From contig JAGMUV010000001.1 of assembly GCA_020744425.1 (NCBI GenBank), positions 124,001 to 188,000 on the forward strand: a stretch of DNA of 64,000 bases, written 5' to 3'. This DNA is from Dactylonectria macrodidyma (taxonomy: Eukaryota; Ascomycota; Sordariomycetes; Hypocreales; Nectriaceae). Made by a program: the position numbers and the translations under genes. Below are positions 42,229 through 54,675 of this stretch, in pieces. The notes below the pieces were generated by a model that ran no database searches, had not been told where the DNA came from, and worked only from the letters and a program-made list of their open reading frames with translations. Within the stretch, counting starts at the first letter, position 1, and every line of letters starts with the position of its first letter.

Positions 42229-43412
42229 AAGCAGATGAAGAGGAGGTGTGGAATGGAAAGCCCAGTGCAGTCAACCAGGTCTATAACGATCCTATGATAT
42301 AGCGATATCCTCTGAATACCGATGCAAATCTGGAACACTCCCAATTTCACATACAAATTACGATAGGCCCAGGTAACTACGTTATCAGCCTATACCCTGC
42401 TGACTAATACACCAAAATCGTAATGGTCAAGCACAGAAAGAGCAAAAAGTTGTCTTTTCCTCCTTACATCAACACATTACCTTCGCGCCCAACGCCGCGC
42501 CCAACGCTATAACATACGGAAAGCGGCCGCTGGAAGGCTATTTCAATTGCGCAATAGCATCTCTTAGCATTACGCCTAGCTACGGGCTCAACAGACGCCG
42601 CGGTTGGCAGAGGCCGCGACGGACAGACTGAAGCAACGGAAGCTGGCGACGTGACGGAAGCTGGACGTAATAGGCTTAGCGTTTGGCGAGATCTTTGATA
42701 TGTATCTTTACATAGTAAAATTAGTAGTGAGGTACATGACCCCTTGTTTACAGTACTATGCCGATAACCCAACTGTAACGATGTGCCGCTCTGTACCGAC
42801 TATATTATAGACCTGATTGACTGTAATCTATTCTACTGCTAATCCCATGGGATAGCACACTTGTCTCGGCACATTTGTTACATTTGTTCCAGCACACTTG
42901 CTCTACCACAACTTGCTCCGGAACATATAGCCTAGCTCATGTGTGCTAGCACATTTGTTCCAGCACACTCGCTCCAGCACAGTCGTTTCAGAACAAATAG
43001 CCTAGCTCATATGTGCCAGCACATCGATCGTGCTAGCACACTTGTTCCGGCACACTCAATCCAACACACCCGCTTATTAAATAATACCAGATAGCATTTA
43101 AAGCACGAATTGAATAGCCAATGTCGGTATATCTGACGCCATCCGTTGCGGCTGCGGACAGCTAGCATTGAAATGGAAGGTGGACACTGAAGCCAGGCGG
43201 TGGTTGTGATTGCAAGGGTCATATAGACCGGGATCCGTGCGGACTTATGGACGAAGACAGCAACTACGAATGATGGCCCGCCTCCTTCGGGGTAATGGGA
43301 TCCATGACATTTTATGCTCAATCATGCCGACGACACGATAAATAGGGTGAGAGTTGCCGTGAAATGGTGAATTCGGCCCCAGCAACAGGCAGCACTCCTG
43401 GTAATTATCGAG
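42229..43412. other. Intergenic with a 71-bp tandem duplication
   Basis: No gene seen. The repeat at 42884-43023 is listed separately; the rest is probably promoter of the protease gene. Confidence 0.5.
42884..43023. repeat. Imperfect tandem duplication, period 71 bp
   Basis: Two copies starting TTGTTCCAGCACACT.. and sharing ATAGCCTAGCTCAT. Flanking sequence carries further AGCACACTTG-type motifs, so this is a small minisatellite. Confidence 0.7.
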
Positions 43413-44641
43413 ATGTCGTACAAGTCGTTCGTTTTGGCTGGCCTTGCGGCCGTTGCTCTGGGCCTCCCCACAGATACCCAGGGCATCGTGTCCGGCAAGT
43501 TCATTGTTGCCCTCGAGCCCACGGCCGATGTCGATGTTGATCTGCATGCCCGATGGGTGTCGGACGTGCACGCGCAGAGCCTCGCTCGTCGCGGCGGCGA
43601 GTTCACCGGAATTGACAAGATGTTCAACTTCCCGGGCTTCCAAGGTTACTCCGGGTCATTTGACGCGGAGACGGTGGAGATCATCAAGGCGAACGCTAGC
43701 GTAAGCTCAAGTCCCGTTCCGAGAGGTGCGCAAAACTGAGGAGAAAACAGGTCCAGCTGGTGGAACCGGAACAGATCTACACCGTCGCCTCGCCGGTCAC
43801 GCAGCAGAACCCGCAGTGGGCTCTCTCGGCACTGTCCAATGCCAACCCGCCATCGACGAGTGCTGCGTACGCATACGACTCCACCGCCGGTGAGGGAACG
43901 TTTGTCTACGTTTTGGACAGTGGCATCCTCACCACCCACCAGGAGTTCCAAGGCCGTGCCGTCTTCGGCCAGGACACTTCGGGTGTCGCCAGCGAGAAGC
44001 GTCACGGCACGCACGTTGCCGCTATTGTCAACGGCGTCACGTACGGCGTCGCTAAGAAGGCAACCGTCGTGGATGTGCAGGTCCTTGGAGACGACTATGG
44101 CTCCAGCACCGGTGTTCTGTCCGGCGTCAGCTGGACTGTCAACGACGTCGTGTCCAAGAACCGCGTGGGCAAGGCTGTCATCAACATGAGCTTGGGAGGA
44201 GGTAACTCCGGGATCTTCAACAACGCCGTGCAGAGCGCCATCGACGCTGGCATCCCGGTCGTCGTGGCGGCTGGCAACTTGAACAAGGACGCAGCGACCG
44301 ACAGTCCGGCTAACGCTCCGAACGCCATCACTGTGGCCGCGAGCAACAAAAACTACCAGCGATGGTCGCAGTCCAACTATGGGACGATCTGTGACATTTT
44401 CGCCCCGGGTGAGGCCATCACCTCTGCCTACCCTCCTTCTACCTCCTCCACGTACACTACGAGCGGCACCTCACAGGCCGCTCCTCACGTTGCCGGTGTG
44501 ATTGCTTACCTGTTTGCCCTCGAAGGCCCCCGTACACCTGCTCAGATATGGACCCGACTTCAGCAGCTGGCTATCAAGGACAAGATTACAGACACGAAGG
44601 GTGTCCCAAACTTGTTTCTGTACAACGGAAGTGGTAAATGA
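43413..44641 (+). CDS. Proteinase K-like subtilisin (peptidase S8A), secreted, 392 aa
   Basis: Exons 43413-43700 and 43751-44641 join in frame across a 50-bp intron. The signal peptide MSYKSFVLAGLAAVALG precedes an inhibitor-I9 propeptide (SGKFIVALEPTADVDVDLHA). The mature enzyme carries the full triad: Asp in YVLDSGILTTHQEF, His in KRHGTHVAAI, and Ser in TSGTSQAAPHVAG, plus oxyanion Asn in VVVAAGN. The usual M after GTS is Q here. Length and order match fungal alkaline serine proteases that digest extracellular protein. It ends 116 bp from the stop of the convergent flavin oxidase gene. No lesions seen. Confidence 0.95.
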
Positions 44642-44757
44642 TCCAGGCGTGTGTATACCAGGAATGAGATGGACGAGTTTGGAATCTTCTTTATCTATGA
44701 TGTAATAAAAAGACTTTGCAGACAAGATACGGCATCCAAAGCGATCCTTCCTTTCTT

Positions 44758-46364
44758 CTAAGACAAAGCAACCTTGGCACCTCCAGGCACTAGCTCAGTG
44801 AAGACTCGGTCAGGGTCGTACTTGTCTCTGATGGCCTTGAGCTTCCGTAAGTTCCTTGCCCCGTAGGCCGGGAAGGTCTCGGGGATCTGAGACTTCTGTA
44901 TGTCACTGAGGTACATAAACGGGAGCGGTCCGAGGCCCGCCGCAGAGAGTTTCTCTCGGATCTTGGCGTTGGCTTTGGCGTGTACCTCAAGCACGCGCTC
45001 GTCATCTTTGGGGTTCGACCATAGAGGGCTCTCAACGTACCAGATCGCTGGGCTGTCGTCGCGTCCTAGACCCATTGCGTTTTTGGGTGCCGCTGTCACA
45101 ATGGGCGTGATTGGGAGCATGCTGAAAGCAGTTGAGAAACCTTCGACGTCCGCCAAAGATGCGATGGACTCGTAGTACGTGTCGAAAGCGATTCTCGCAG
45201 CTGTAGCGTTGGCGGCGCTAGTCAACCAGTGAAAGATAGCTCGCGTCCCAAGAGGAGGGGCATAGTTGAACTCATTTGTCCAATTACCCATAGTCGTGCG
45301 TGTGAGGTTTCCTCTTGTGATGGGTAAGATGGGTGCGGTAAAGTTCTCCAGTCCAAGAGGTACATCACCCTCGCCGCTGTACCAAAGGTATCCATCAAAA
45401 GAAATATCGCTGCTGCGGGACGGCACCCAGCGGGTTTGGCCCTCGAAGGAAGCCTTGGGGTATTGTGCGCCGTGAAGTGCAAACTGCTCCACACTCTTGA
45501 TATACTGCTCTGACACGCCGGAACCCCAAGAGACTGTTCCTATAAGGGCCGAAGAAATTGGAACAGTATTCAGAGTGGCCTGTGTGACAACGCAGTAGTT
45601 GTTTCCGCCTCCAATCAGCGCCCAGAATAGGTCTGGATGCTCATCAGCACTGGCCGTCACCAGTGTTCCATCAGCCAGAACACACTGAGTTTTGGTAAGA
45701 GCTTGTCAACTAGCTGGATCTCTCATATGGACGGCTGCGCGATATCACTTACATCCAAAGATAAAGCAGCATTCGACATTCCGTATTCATAGGCCATGAA
45801 GCCGAATGGCCCGCCTCCCAGAATTGCACCAACGACTCCACCATCACCAGAGCGAATGCCGTTGGCTGTGACACCAAATTGATCCAGATACGCATACAAT
45901 GGAGGCCACGTCACACCGGCTCCGATTGTGACGGTCTGGCGGTCGTCTGAGATAGCCATGGTGCTAAGATTTGTCATAGCCATCATGATACCCTCCGACC
46001 CGATGTTGGCAGCGTTGTCGATGGGCATGGCACCTCCGCAGCGAATGGCAAATTGGACTTGGTGCTCCTGAAAAGTGTGAAGCGCGAACTGCACATCCTC
46101 CGTGCACTGCGGAGCGAAGATGCAAGATGGACCTAGGTAGGTCGTTGAGGTCCAGGAGTCTATGCACCTTCTGTCAGCGATATTGGATCGTGCTTAAGAC
46201 GTGCTAATCTTACATTCATTCTCAAACTTATATCGTTCCGAGCCGGGGAAAAAGGTCCTGTCAGGATAGCTGGAAGCCAACGCATTACAACCGTCGTCGA
46301 CGGCAGCGGATGACACAACCGTCAGAAACGCGGCGAGTCCGAGGACAGAGGCTTGGAGAGACAT
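44758..46364 (-). CDS. Secreted BBE-type FAD-linked oxidoreductase, 494 aa
   Basis: Exons 46364-46214, 46159-45753 and 45684-44758 join in frame. The signal peptide MSLQASVLGLAAFLTVVSSA is followed by the FAD-binding PCMH domain (TYLGPSCIFAPQC, VTIGAGVTWPPLYAYLD, GGVVGAILGGGPFGFMAYEY), the substrate domain and a BBE C-terminus (KLKAIRDKYDPDRVF). Position-specific oddity: where relatives have RSGGH, the His being the covalent FAD anchor, this reads IRCGGAMPI, and the second anchor Cys region reads YGMSNAAL. FAD may be non-covalent or the enzyme altered. TATA at 46468-46475. Substrate unknown. Confidence 0.9.
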
Positions 46365-46467
46365 TTAGATCTTAAGCGAGCGAGGGCACAACGAGTGACA
46401 GTTCTCAACGCGCAGTATCTTCTGGATGTACAGAGAAAACACTTTTCTTGGGACAGATGCCTTCACC

Positions 46468-46475
46468 TTTATATA
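46468..46475 (-). promoter_or_regulatory. TATA box of the BBE-type oxidoreductase gene
   Basis: TATATAAA on the minus strand, 104 bp upstream of the ATG at 46364. Confidence 0.6.
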
Positions 46476-46865
46476 TTCACTGAGTCTAGGAGAGAACACA
46501 GCAGATGTACTAACTAGTTAGCAGGTCAATCCTTAGGCGCGTTGAGTTGTTCCTTGATTTCAACCCCACGGGAACCGTCGGATAGAGAATAACGGCAGTT
46601 GGGATTACGCTAAACCATAATTTATCCAGAGTGTCTCTTTAGTGGCCTCGATAACACACCCGCAAGTATACAAGCTCCTTGCCCCTTGCAGGGAATCTAA
46701 CCAATGAAAGCGCGATCCGAAAGCGGAACCACGGTCAACAATCAATCCATACTCGCATACGCACGGATTGCCAAGGTCGAGATCCCCGCCGGGGAAGCTG
46801 GGGGCCGCAGGATTTTGTTCGAGCGGGATGCAAACAACGAAGCTATGCTCGGAGTCTACGGTCGA

Positions 46866-47194
46866 AGGAGCCGTTCTTGGATGCCCGCTTTACGGCCTAT
46901 CCTGCCGGACTTAAGATTCCGGACGACTTTAACTACGCTGCCAAGCCTTTCCAAGTCCCGGTCAGCGTTACACTCGGCGATCAGGACATGATTCTCTCAA
47001 GAGAGGCAGTGGAGGGCATTGATAAATGCCTCGAGTCGCAATTTACGGAGTATCCGGATTGTTTCGAAATTATTGTTTATGCTGGATGCAGTCATGGGTT
47101 TGCAGGGCGAGCAGTCCCAAAGAAGGTGACAGAGAATGAGGCCGAGAGGGCCGCTACGCGGGCGATCGATTGGTTTAAGAGATTCCTCCGTTGA
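46866..47194 (+). pseudogene. C-terminal remnant of a dienelactone hydrolase-like protein
   Basis: The last ~110 codons read FTAYPAGLKIPDDF, KPFQVPVSVTLGDQDMILS, then IIVYAGCSHGFAGRAVP and a terminal helix RAIDWFKRFLR. The GDQD and SHGFA blocks carry the catalytic Asp and His of dienelactone hydrolases. The nucleophile half is missing and the sequence upstream in the same frame is unrelated, so this is a 5'-truncated relic. Confidence 0.6.
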
Positions 47195-49405
47195 ACCGGT
47201 GATCTTCTTTGGGAAACCTGCTCAGAGCTTCATTCTCTACAAGCCATATCTATAGGGGCGATTCTTTTGCACGCTTTCACTGTTGTCTCTCGTCATGAAA
47301 TGAAAGAGGCTGTACCCTGTTTGAGGTCAAAATTGGACCACAGGCTCAGGCTAAACGATAAAATCAATACAGGAACCAAGGGGCCTCAAACCAATTCAAT
47401 GCCATCGAGTCTTCAGCATCATATCCGAGAAAGCGGTAGAAGTCCGAAGCTAGCATGCCGTTACGGATCACCGTTAATGCATACACTATTAAGCTTAAAA
47501 CAGACTATAGTGACGTACGAGTATTGCCCCATGTGTATTTGATTCGTGCTGGAACCGAAACCGAAACCGTGACCGAGATGCACATCGACCCGGCCGTTAG
47601 GAAAAGATCGGCTGCAACCTTGGCAGCCGCGCATTGTCACTTTCCAATCACAGTAATTTCGCCGTCCAAGCCCAGTAGATAGCCTTGGGCCACGATGTAA
47701 TCAACCCCACAGGTACGTGAGCTTAAAACGTAGTCCCAAAGAATGGGGCATCTCTGATCCGACAGAAAACACCAGCGCTGTTTTGATGCCAGATCAGCAC
47801 GTTGGCTGTGGGTGTTTGGTAAAGATCGAACGATCTGGTATAGTTAGTCTATTGCATTTGCCCGCCTGAAAACGACAGGGAACTACCTTTGACTCATCTC
47901 CTCTGTCTTCATCTTCCATCAAAGACGCTGACTGATTCACTACGAAACGAAACAACCCCGTCGTCGTTCGAAAAAAGGTTTCTCTTCACTGCCTTGTTGC
48001 TATTTGCAGCTTTGCCTCTGCAGCACACATTTCGGAGTTAAATCTTGGTGATATCGTCTAGCATGTAGGCGAACCTGTTGGAAGTAAGCAGGTTCACGAT
48101 GGAGGTATGTCTTGTAATCTTCTGTATAATAGTTATAGGAGCTAACTTTTAAGTAGTTACTATGTATATTAGCCCAGCACCTCAGTCTAAGGACCCTAAG
48201 ATTGGGGTCATATCCTTGGTAGATGCGTTTGGACTTCTACTTCTGTGAGTATTAAATTGAGATATTCGACCTGAAAGTTAGATCCTTAAGGTTGACATAT
48301 CCATGGTGCGTCACTGATGAGCATGGAACAGGGTAACATCGTTCATTCCCCCTCTAATTCTTTTGTGCAGCTACCGAGCCTGCGATTTACCCAGTTGTCA
48401 GGTTTTGAAATGAAGAAACGAAATGTTGCATCCGCTTTCGCTCTCGCATTCGGTATTGGTTCCGCATATCTAGATTGGATTCGGAACAACGCCTTGACCA
48501 TGGAATGGCTGCTGCAGATGGTTCACATCGGATTTGAGCTGTGTCAAAGGGGGTCAATGACTTTGTTCAAGTAAGAAAGCGTCCTCGCGACGAGCCTACG
48601 GCCAGAAGCATCGTCGGATAGTTGATAGAGGCGGGCTGAAGTCCGAAAGAAGCACGTGGCATAGCCAAACTAGTTAGCAAATGCACAGAACGGGGTTTAG
48701 GCCATGGAATGTTACCGCGAGCCAACACGCAACGTCTTATTAGGTAAAACTGACAGCAACAAATGCATCAAAAAGACAGCTTGAACTAGATTTAGATAGT
48801 GCTTCAAGGCGTAGGAGAAATTACTGCGGGGGTCGTTGATAGCGGGAGGTCGAGTATTGCCGTGCGCACAGTTGACTCCAGCTCACCACAGGACAGTTTC
48901 CAATAGCCGTTTGTGAGTAATAAATAATTATATCTAGATATACAAGATGAACATAACCCGATGCATGTAGTGTACTGAAGTGCCTGCGTTTTTATTCGGC
49001 TGGAGGCAATACTCTACGGCTCGAGGTTGTTTAGGTTGGGCATTAACTCCTAGCTTGCTGATCTGAGTACAGCCTCCTCTGTCAGCACAATTACAGGTAC
49101 ATTTGAAGTACCAACAACTGATACATGAGCACCCAGGTACCCTCGTGGATGTACATGAGCCTAGATATGAAGGCGGCGTTGCATTATATGAACACGTGAT
49201 TGAGTAAGAGTAGAGTCTCAATTGCTCCAAATTTGGTCTTTACTTAAGCACCTCAGGTTTAAAACTGTAGCTCTAGTGGGAAGTCACTCGTAAACTACAG
49301 TGTATAAGCTTACTGCTAATAGTTACACTTCTCCTCAATTGGGGGAAGTTACTTACAAGCTGGAATAACCAGTCTCGTTAGCCTTTTAAGTCTAATTAAA
49401 TAGAC
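47195..49405. other. Intergenic, 2.2 kb, no gene supported
   Basis: A frame at 48317-48574 plus has no motif. No repeats were recognised. Both flanks carry dead or single-exon genes. Confidence 0.45.
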
Positions 49406-50176
49406 TCACGACCCGGTATGGGGTTCCTTCATTTTCTTCCCGATAATGTGCCCCACAAGCTTCTTAAGCCTCAACTCCGGCAAGGACCATCCCTCGAAAT
49501 CCCTGTACTCAGATTCAAGACCTCTCTCATCGTCTAGCATATTCTCATAAGCCGTTTGAATGTTCTCGGCAAAGTCTCGATAAAAAATTGGGTAATCGGG
49601 TACGCCGTCAGAATACCCCAAGCCTGCTGTCTCTTGTCCTAGCTCGTCCTCATTAAGATCCACGAGTTTGGCGGGGGCACTTGATGGAGCGTCATCCTCA
49701 ATAACCAAAGTCAACGACTTTAGATTGGAAAAGCTGCTTAGCAAGGGGAGAAAGTTTTGCGTGCCGTAATTCCTCCAATAGTCTATCTCGAAGGCGAAAT
49801 GCTTCACGTCGTCCATATTCAATGACCGTCCAGGGCTGAGCGTTAGTGCCTCAAAAATCCATTCAAACATAACATCTCGGCTGGCTGTGCCAATGTACAA
49901 GGTATCGATTTCCAGGTTCATGTACGTCATGATTGAGGTGTCTTTTTGCTTGGCAAAGACGTCGGGGTACATCTTTTGAGCATAATGGCGAGACTCGGAA
50001 CAAACGTGCAGGAGTGGCGGAATGACTCGATGCTTGAGGGACATTTCGTACCCTAGCGGATCGTCAGAGTGGAAACAGAGTTGGACGATGCTTGGAGTCC
50101 AGAGGCTTGTCTTCCAAATGGAGGCACGAATTTCGGGCGAAAGGTGGGGGAAAAGGGGGAACGAGTCGTCCATCAT
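49406..50176 (-). CDS. 2EXR-domain protein, 256 aa
   Basis: Single exon. The N-terminus reads FPLFPHLSPEIRASIWKTSL and later PPLLHVCSESRHYAQKMYP, the two E-x-R motifs that define the fungal 2EXR domain. It continues with an FAFEIDYW block and a short acidic C-terminal tail. 2EXR proteins are numerous in filamentous fungi, F-box-like in their N-terminus, and have no established biochemical role. No signal or membrane helix, so probably cytosolic or nuclear. The frame looks intact, starting at the paired ATGs at 50176/50173. Confidence 0.85.
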   Translation of the reverse strand: MMDDSFPLFPHLSPEIRASIWKTSLWTPSIVQLCFHSDDPLGYEMSLKHRVIPPLLHVCSESRHYAQKMYPDVFAKQKDTSIMTYMNLEIDTLYIGTASRDVMFEWIFEALTLSPGRSLNMDDVKHFAFEIDYWRNYGTQNFLPLLSSFSNLKSLTLVIEDDAPSSAPAKLVDLNEDELGQETAGLGYSDGVPDYPIFYRDFAENIQTAYENMLDDERGLESEYRDFEGWSLPELRLKKLVGHIIGKKMKEPHTGS

Positions 50177-50492
50177 GGATCTGCTGGGCGGTCAATCGCA
50201 AGGTCATGCAGTGAGATGAAATCTCCCTGCCTTCAGAGCGGGCTAGGAACTCGTGTCCTGCAGTTGAAGCCGGTCTCGTTTAGCTGCACACGTGACGGAG
50301 CCGTATTATTTCCTTACCTCAGCAAGATCAGGACAGGGCAACTGGTATTTACTAAGCCTAACTCTACCTTTTTACACGAGTTTATAGTTTACTCTTTAGA
50401 ATCCAACATAGCTAACCTGGCAACTATGTAATACCGCCACGGGTCGTGCCTAACAATCAGTCTAGATAGATCCCTTACTGCTCGCCCAACTC
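50177..50492. other. Intergenic, nothing seen
   Basis: Short spacer upstream of the 2EXR gene and downstream of the TPR pseudogene. Confidence 0.5.
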
Positions 50493-52952
50493 CTACTCCA
50501 CACTGTAAACACCCTCTGCCCCCCCTGGTCTTCGCCCCTCAAAAAGAGTCCCCGCCGCTGCCACAGCCCCACTTCGCCGACCCTGCCCGCCTTGGCCTCC
50601 TCGTTGCTGAACTTGTGGATCATCCAGGACTAACTCGCCGCCAGCCGACGCACGCCGGCACTCGGCCCACAGTTCGATCATGCATTGCGACGGGTGGCTC
50701 TTGTTGCGGAACTTCTGGAGCGCGTCGAGCTGCTCCTTCGTTGGCGGCTGCGTGGATGGCTGGTCGAGCGCCGCATTGCGAATCCCCTCGGCGAAGTCGA
50801 GCCTGCTGATGGCTTCGTCGGGGGCCATCCCGCTGCGCGTGTAGATTTCCTTGAGCATCTTTTCGATTTCCTGCTGTTGCCGCCTGATCTTTTGGGCCCT
50901 GCTGTACTTGTAAAGTTCTGCGCACAAATTGTCCAACTTCGCCGTCTGGTCAGTCACCATGTAGCACTTGGCGAGCCTCTGCGCCGGCCCTGTATGGTAG
51001 TCCCTGGACAAGGCCTCCCGGGATTTCTGGCTGCTCCACAAGGTCTCGCGGACCGCCTCGGAGCGGTTGCTCCCACTTTTGTCCCGTTTGTACCGCCGAG
51101 TGAGACGAATGGCTATTTCGGTTATCAGCTTCGGCATGGAGCTGATGTTGTTAAAGATGTCCTCCTCCAACAGTTTCTCGTACAGTGAAGTTACATCCTC
51201 AGACCTACCGCTCTTTTCACAGGAGGCGCCGATTTCCATTCTTATCTTCACGTCGGCTTCCTCATACGGGCTGCTCTGCCTCAAGCAGGTTTCCAATAAC
51301 TCCGCGTATATTTTCTTCGCTTCGATCGACTTCTTCATTTGTCAAGGATCTCACCATTCCGTAGGGTCGCGATAATGTGCTCCCTGTGGCCGTCACCATA
51401 GCTTTCGAGGTACATCTGTCGATACTCTCTAGCAACGCAACAGAACTTGACAGATGCTTTTTGAGTCCCGTATAGTTTGTAGAGTTTGTTTCGAAGATTA
51501 ATCACGGTGCCGGGATCCAACTTCCATTTATCGTTGTCGGGATTGGCGTTCATCAGTTTCTCCCGAAGGCAGAAGGACCAGAGTCCTTCACACAGTTCCT
51601 GCCCCTTATAAGCCTTCATTGGTTGGCTCTTATAAACACTAGCCAGCGCCAGTGACACTTCAACGGTTGTTGTGAAAGACTTTCCCCAGTCCCTCTCGAG
51701 GCTGTTCAGCATTTCAACATATAGTGACACGGCTTTCAATATTTCGCTGGCTTTCACATAGAACTGGGCGAGTCGCAGGCCCAATTCAATGGTGGATGCG
51801 CTGGAAACCCCGAAGGCCTCGCGGCGGGATTCAAAGACTTTCCTGTACAACTCGATGGCAGCTGACGTCGAACCTTCCTGTTGGAGAATACCAGCGAGGT
51901 AGTCAGCAGCAAACGCAATCTTGACATCCCCGATTCCAAATTGCTTCTTGCAGATTGCGAAGAGCTTCTCGTATGTCTTCTTCGCATCCGCCTCCTGACC
52001 AGCCTTCTCGCGGGACAATCCGAGTCTCTAGGCAAGGTCGAGCGCTTCTGTTGCGAAAAGATAAGGTAGCGGCCGGCTCAGCACCGGTTAGGAATTGAGG
52101 CCACAGTCCTTGCAGGAGCACTTCCCATGTAGCAGCTGCTCCTTCCATGAGCCTTCTTTCTGGTCATAGAGGCCAAGATTGTTGCAGGCTTGAATTGCTT
52201 CAGCGTCCATCGCTCCGGTGGCTGTACATTTCTTGACGCAGTCAGCCAAGGTCTCTCTTGCTTCTTGTTCCATCCTATCATGCTGAAATGATGATGCCAA
52301 TTGTTGAGCTGCTTCAACAGTTGCGATGTCGGGCGGGTCATATTTCTTGAGCAGGAACTTGTAAAGCAACTCCGGAAGTTGTGCAGCAACCACGATTCCA
52401 GGCTGCCTCAGTTCCGCTACAACTGTTTCAATGGACGATATAAATGATGCTGCAACATCTTCAGTGCCGAGAGATTCGCAGCAGAGTTCATCCAAGCCCA
52501 GGATGACCGAAGTAGACTTGGTGGTGTTGCGTTGTCGTTTGTAATATCGCACCATTTCCAGCTTAGAATCCACGAATAGAGTCTGCATAGTACTACCAGG
52601 GAAACTTTCTCGAATTGCTCCAGTACTGGATTCAGAAGGCTCTCAGCATCCCCTTGTTTTGAGCAGTTTTCGAGCGCCTGGAATAGGTCGATTGCAGCCG
52701 TGAGGTATTCGGGATCCGGTGGTCGGCATTCCTCGCGAACAGAATTCTAGATTGCTTGATACAGTTTCAAAGACTCACTCTTCTGTTTGCCGATCTGGCA
52801 TGCCCTCGCCAAAGTGGTGCCAGCCGCAATGCTTTGTGAGTCAACGGGTCCAAAGACATCCATGCACATCTCCCATATCCCCCGGAAAACATCGATGCAA
52901 TCCTGGTCCTAGTGATGTAACTAGATGCATGGATAAGTTCAGCCAGCCACAA
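50493..52952 (-). pseudogene. Decayed tetratricopeptide-repeat protein
   Basis: Consecutive frames read as one helical-repeat protein: LAELIHASSYIT, IWEMCMDVFGPVDSQ, VRYYKRQRNTTKSTSV, then EADAKKTYEKLFAICKKQFG, AIELYRKVFESRREAFG, TTTVEVSLALASVYK, and finally AKKIYAELLETCLR. The A-x3-Y spacing is TPR-like. Breaks seen: TAG 52747-52749, TAA 52088-52090, TAG 52028-52030, and frame changes near 52910, 52590 and 51338. Between breaks the reading resumes cleanly, so the gene died recently. Its 5' end is not located beyond a possible acceptor at about 52953. Confidence 0.7.
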
Positions 52953-53369
52953 CTAGGCAGGGATAAAGTTAATGATTTCACTAGATTGGTAGAAATCAAT
53001 AACGTTAAGCCGTTGGCGTTGTGGGGCTCGGAGGTGGACTCCTAGCCAGCCATAATACGACAAGAGCACACTGTCACATTCCTATCACGGATGACAGTAC
53101 ACGTGAGTAACATATCACGTCTTTGGATGCATTAGAAAGTCCAGACTGATGTGGACCAATTCTGCTGGAGTAAAACCTAAGCCGATTGGTTGTTCAATTA
53201 TAGCTGCGTGACAAGCGGGCAACTGATCTTCACCCAAGCGCGCGGACACAATGTCAAGTGTATGGCACAGGTTATTGAAAGACCTAAGGTAGGTGAAGGT
53301 CTGGCCTCAGGTTGAGAGCTTATTAATGAGGTCGTCAACCCGTATTAGTCACGGTCGATAACTAGGTAG
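52953..53369. other. Intergenic, nothing supported
   Basis: Spacer between the divergent TPR and DUF6536-type pseudogenes. Confidence 0.45.
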
Positions 53370-54111
53370 GTGGTACTACGAAGAGTAAGTGCTATGGGAC
53401 GGCACTGGTACACCGAGGACCGGAAATTGTCACGGGCTATCGAGGGCATGATTTTAACTAGGGCCTGCGCTTTTCTCCTTCTTAACTTTATCATCTTCGC
53501 TGCGATGCTATCTGCATCACAGACTTTGTATCTACTGAGTGAGCAGAGCCTAACACAAGACGTGGCCAATGGAATTCTCCAGGTTTCTGGCACAACCGCC
53601 GCTGAGTTCATACCAGCTGTCATAAAAGGAAACATGCGAGAACTACTTCTATCAATCTTTTATTTTGACTATAACTCGCTGTATACTAGTCTCTGCGCCG
53701 AGAAGGAGTGGAGTTCATATGGAAGAGACTATCGCCCACTTCGAGTCACTTAACCGCGGTGTCAGCAGCTATCGGCTTATAGACTGTAGTTGCCCTATCA
53801 ATATAGTGTTCCCTTCATCTCCATGTCCATTGTGTTTCACTGGCTAGTTTCAAACGCGTTGTACGTTTATGTGGCTGAAGGCGATAAGTCTCTTGTGTTG
53901 ATTGAAGGTGCGTTTACCACGTTTGGCGTTAGACCGGTTATTAGGATACATCACACTTCCACTCGAGGATTACGGCTTACTATTAAAAACCGGACTCAAT
54001 GATCACGCTTTTGTCAGAATTGGCTGGTCCGCTCCAGCCTTGCTTGGACTCTTGATGGCTGTTTCTGTGATGGTTATCATTGCCTTTGACCCTCACGCGA
54101 ATGGATATTAA
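53370..54111 (+). pseudogene. C-terminal part of a DUF6536-type polytopic membrane protein
   Basis: The frame reads ACAFLLLNFIIFAAMLSASQ, FDYNSLYTSLCAEKEW, then after stops LPYQYSVPFISMSIVFHWLV and SNALYVYVAEG, and in a shifted frame IGWSAPALLGLLMAVSVMVI. The YNSL and VFHWLVS blocks match the fungal DUF6536 family C-terminal region. In-frame TAA 53751-53753 and TAG 53787-53789 plus a frameshift near 53900 inactivate it. The N-terminal half is absent. Confidence 0.5.
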
Positions 54112-54675
54112 AAGCCCAATGCCACTTGGGGAGAATAGCTCGCTGGTCCTGTCTGCGGCCTGACATGTCCCTATCTATGAGAAAATAACTACGACCCCTC
54201 CCGAGGGTCATATCTCAAAAGCGATAGCGAAGAATTTATTAGTATCAATAGAAGAGGTTGATGGGTTCATTCATGATCGCGACATGACCCAGAGAAACAG
54301 TACATCAACTTCGTTTGAGATGAAGCATTTACTACTAGAAGATAGATTTTTTAAATTCTTAGTTTAATAATAGGCTTAATATTTGTAATTATATTAGTAA
54401 TTATAATATCTATTAAAACCACCTCCTAATTTAGCAGTTTTATAAGCATATATAGAATCAGACTTAGAGTCTGATATAGCACTATGAATATCAAGTTCCC
54501 AGATAAAAAAAATGATAGAAATAGGTAGATACATATAAGAAGCAAGAGTCTAATTTAGTATAAGGCTAATCTATGATCTTCCTAATGTAAGATTAATTCA
54601 TCTTATTCATTTCATCACATAACTCCCTATCAGACGTTGCTAAATATGACTACTTATCGACTTTAAATCCAAGGT
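54112..54675. other. AT-rich non-coding block
   Basis: 54330-54620 is strongly A+T rich with many TTAATA/TAATTA words and no frame. It looks like a heavily mutated repeat, but no family is readable. Confidence 0.5.

Noticed and set aside
43646..44014. Minus-strand frame inside the subtilisin gene
   Set aside because: GC-rich codon shadow opposite a clearly coding, catalytically complete gene.
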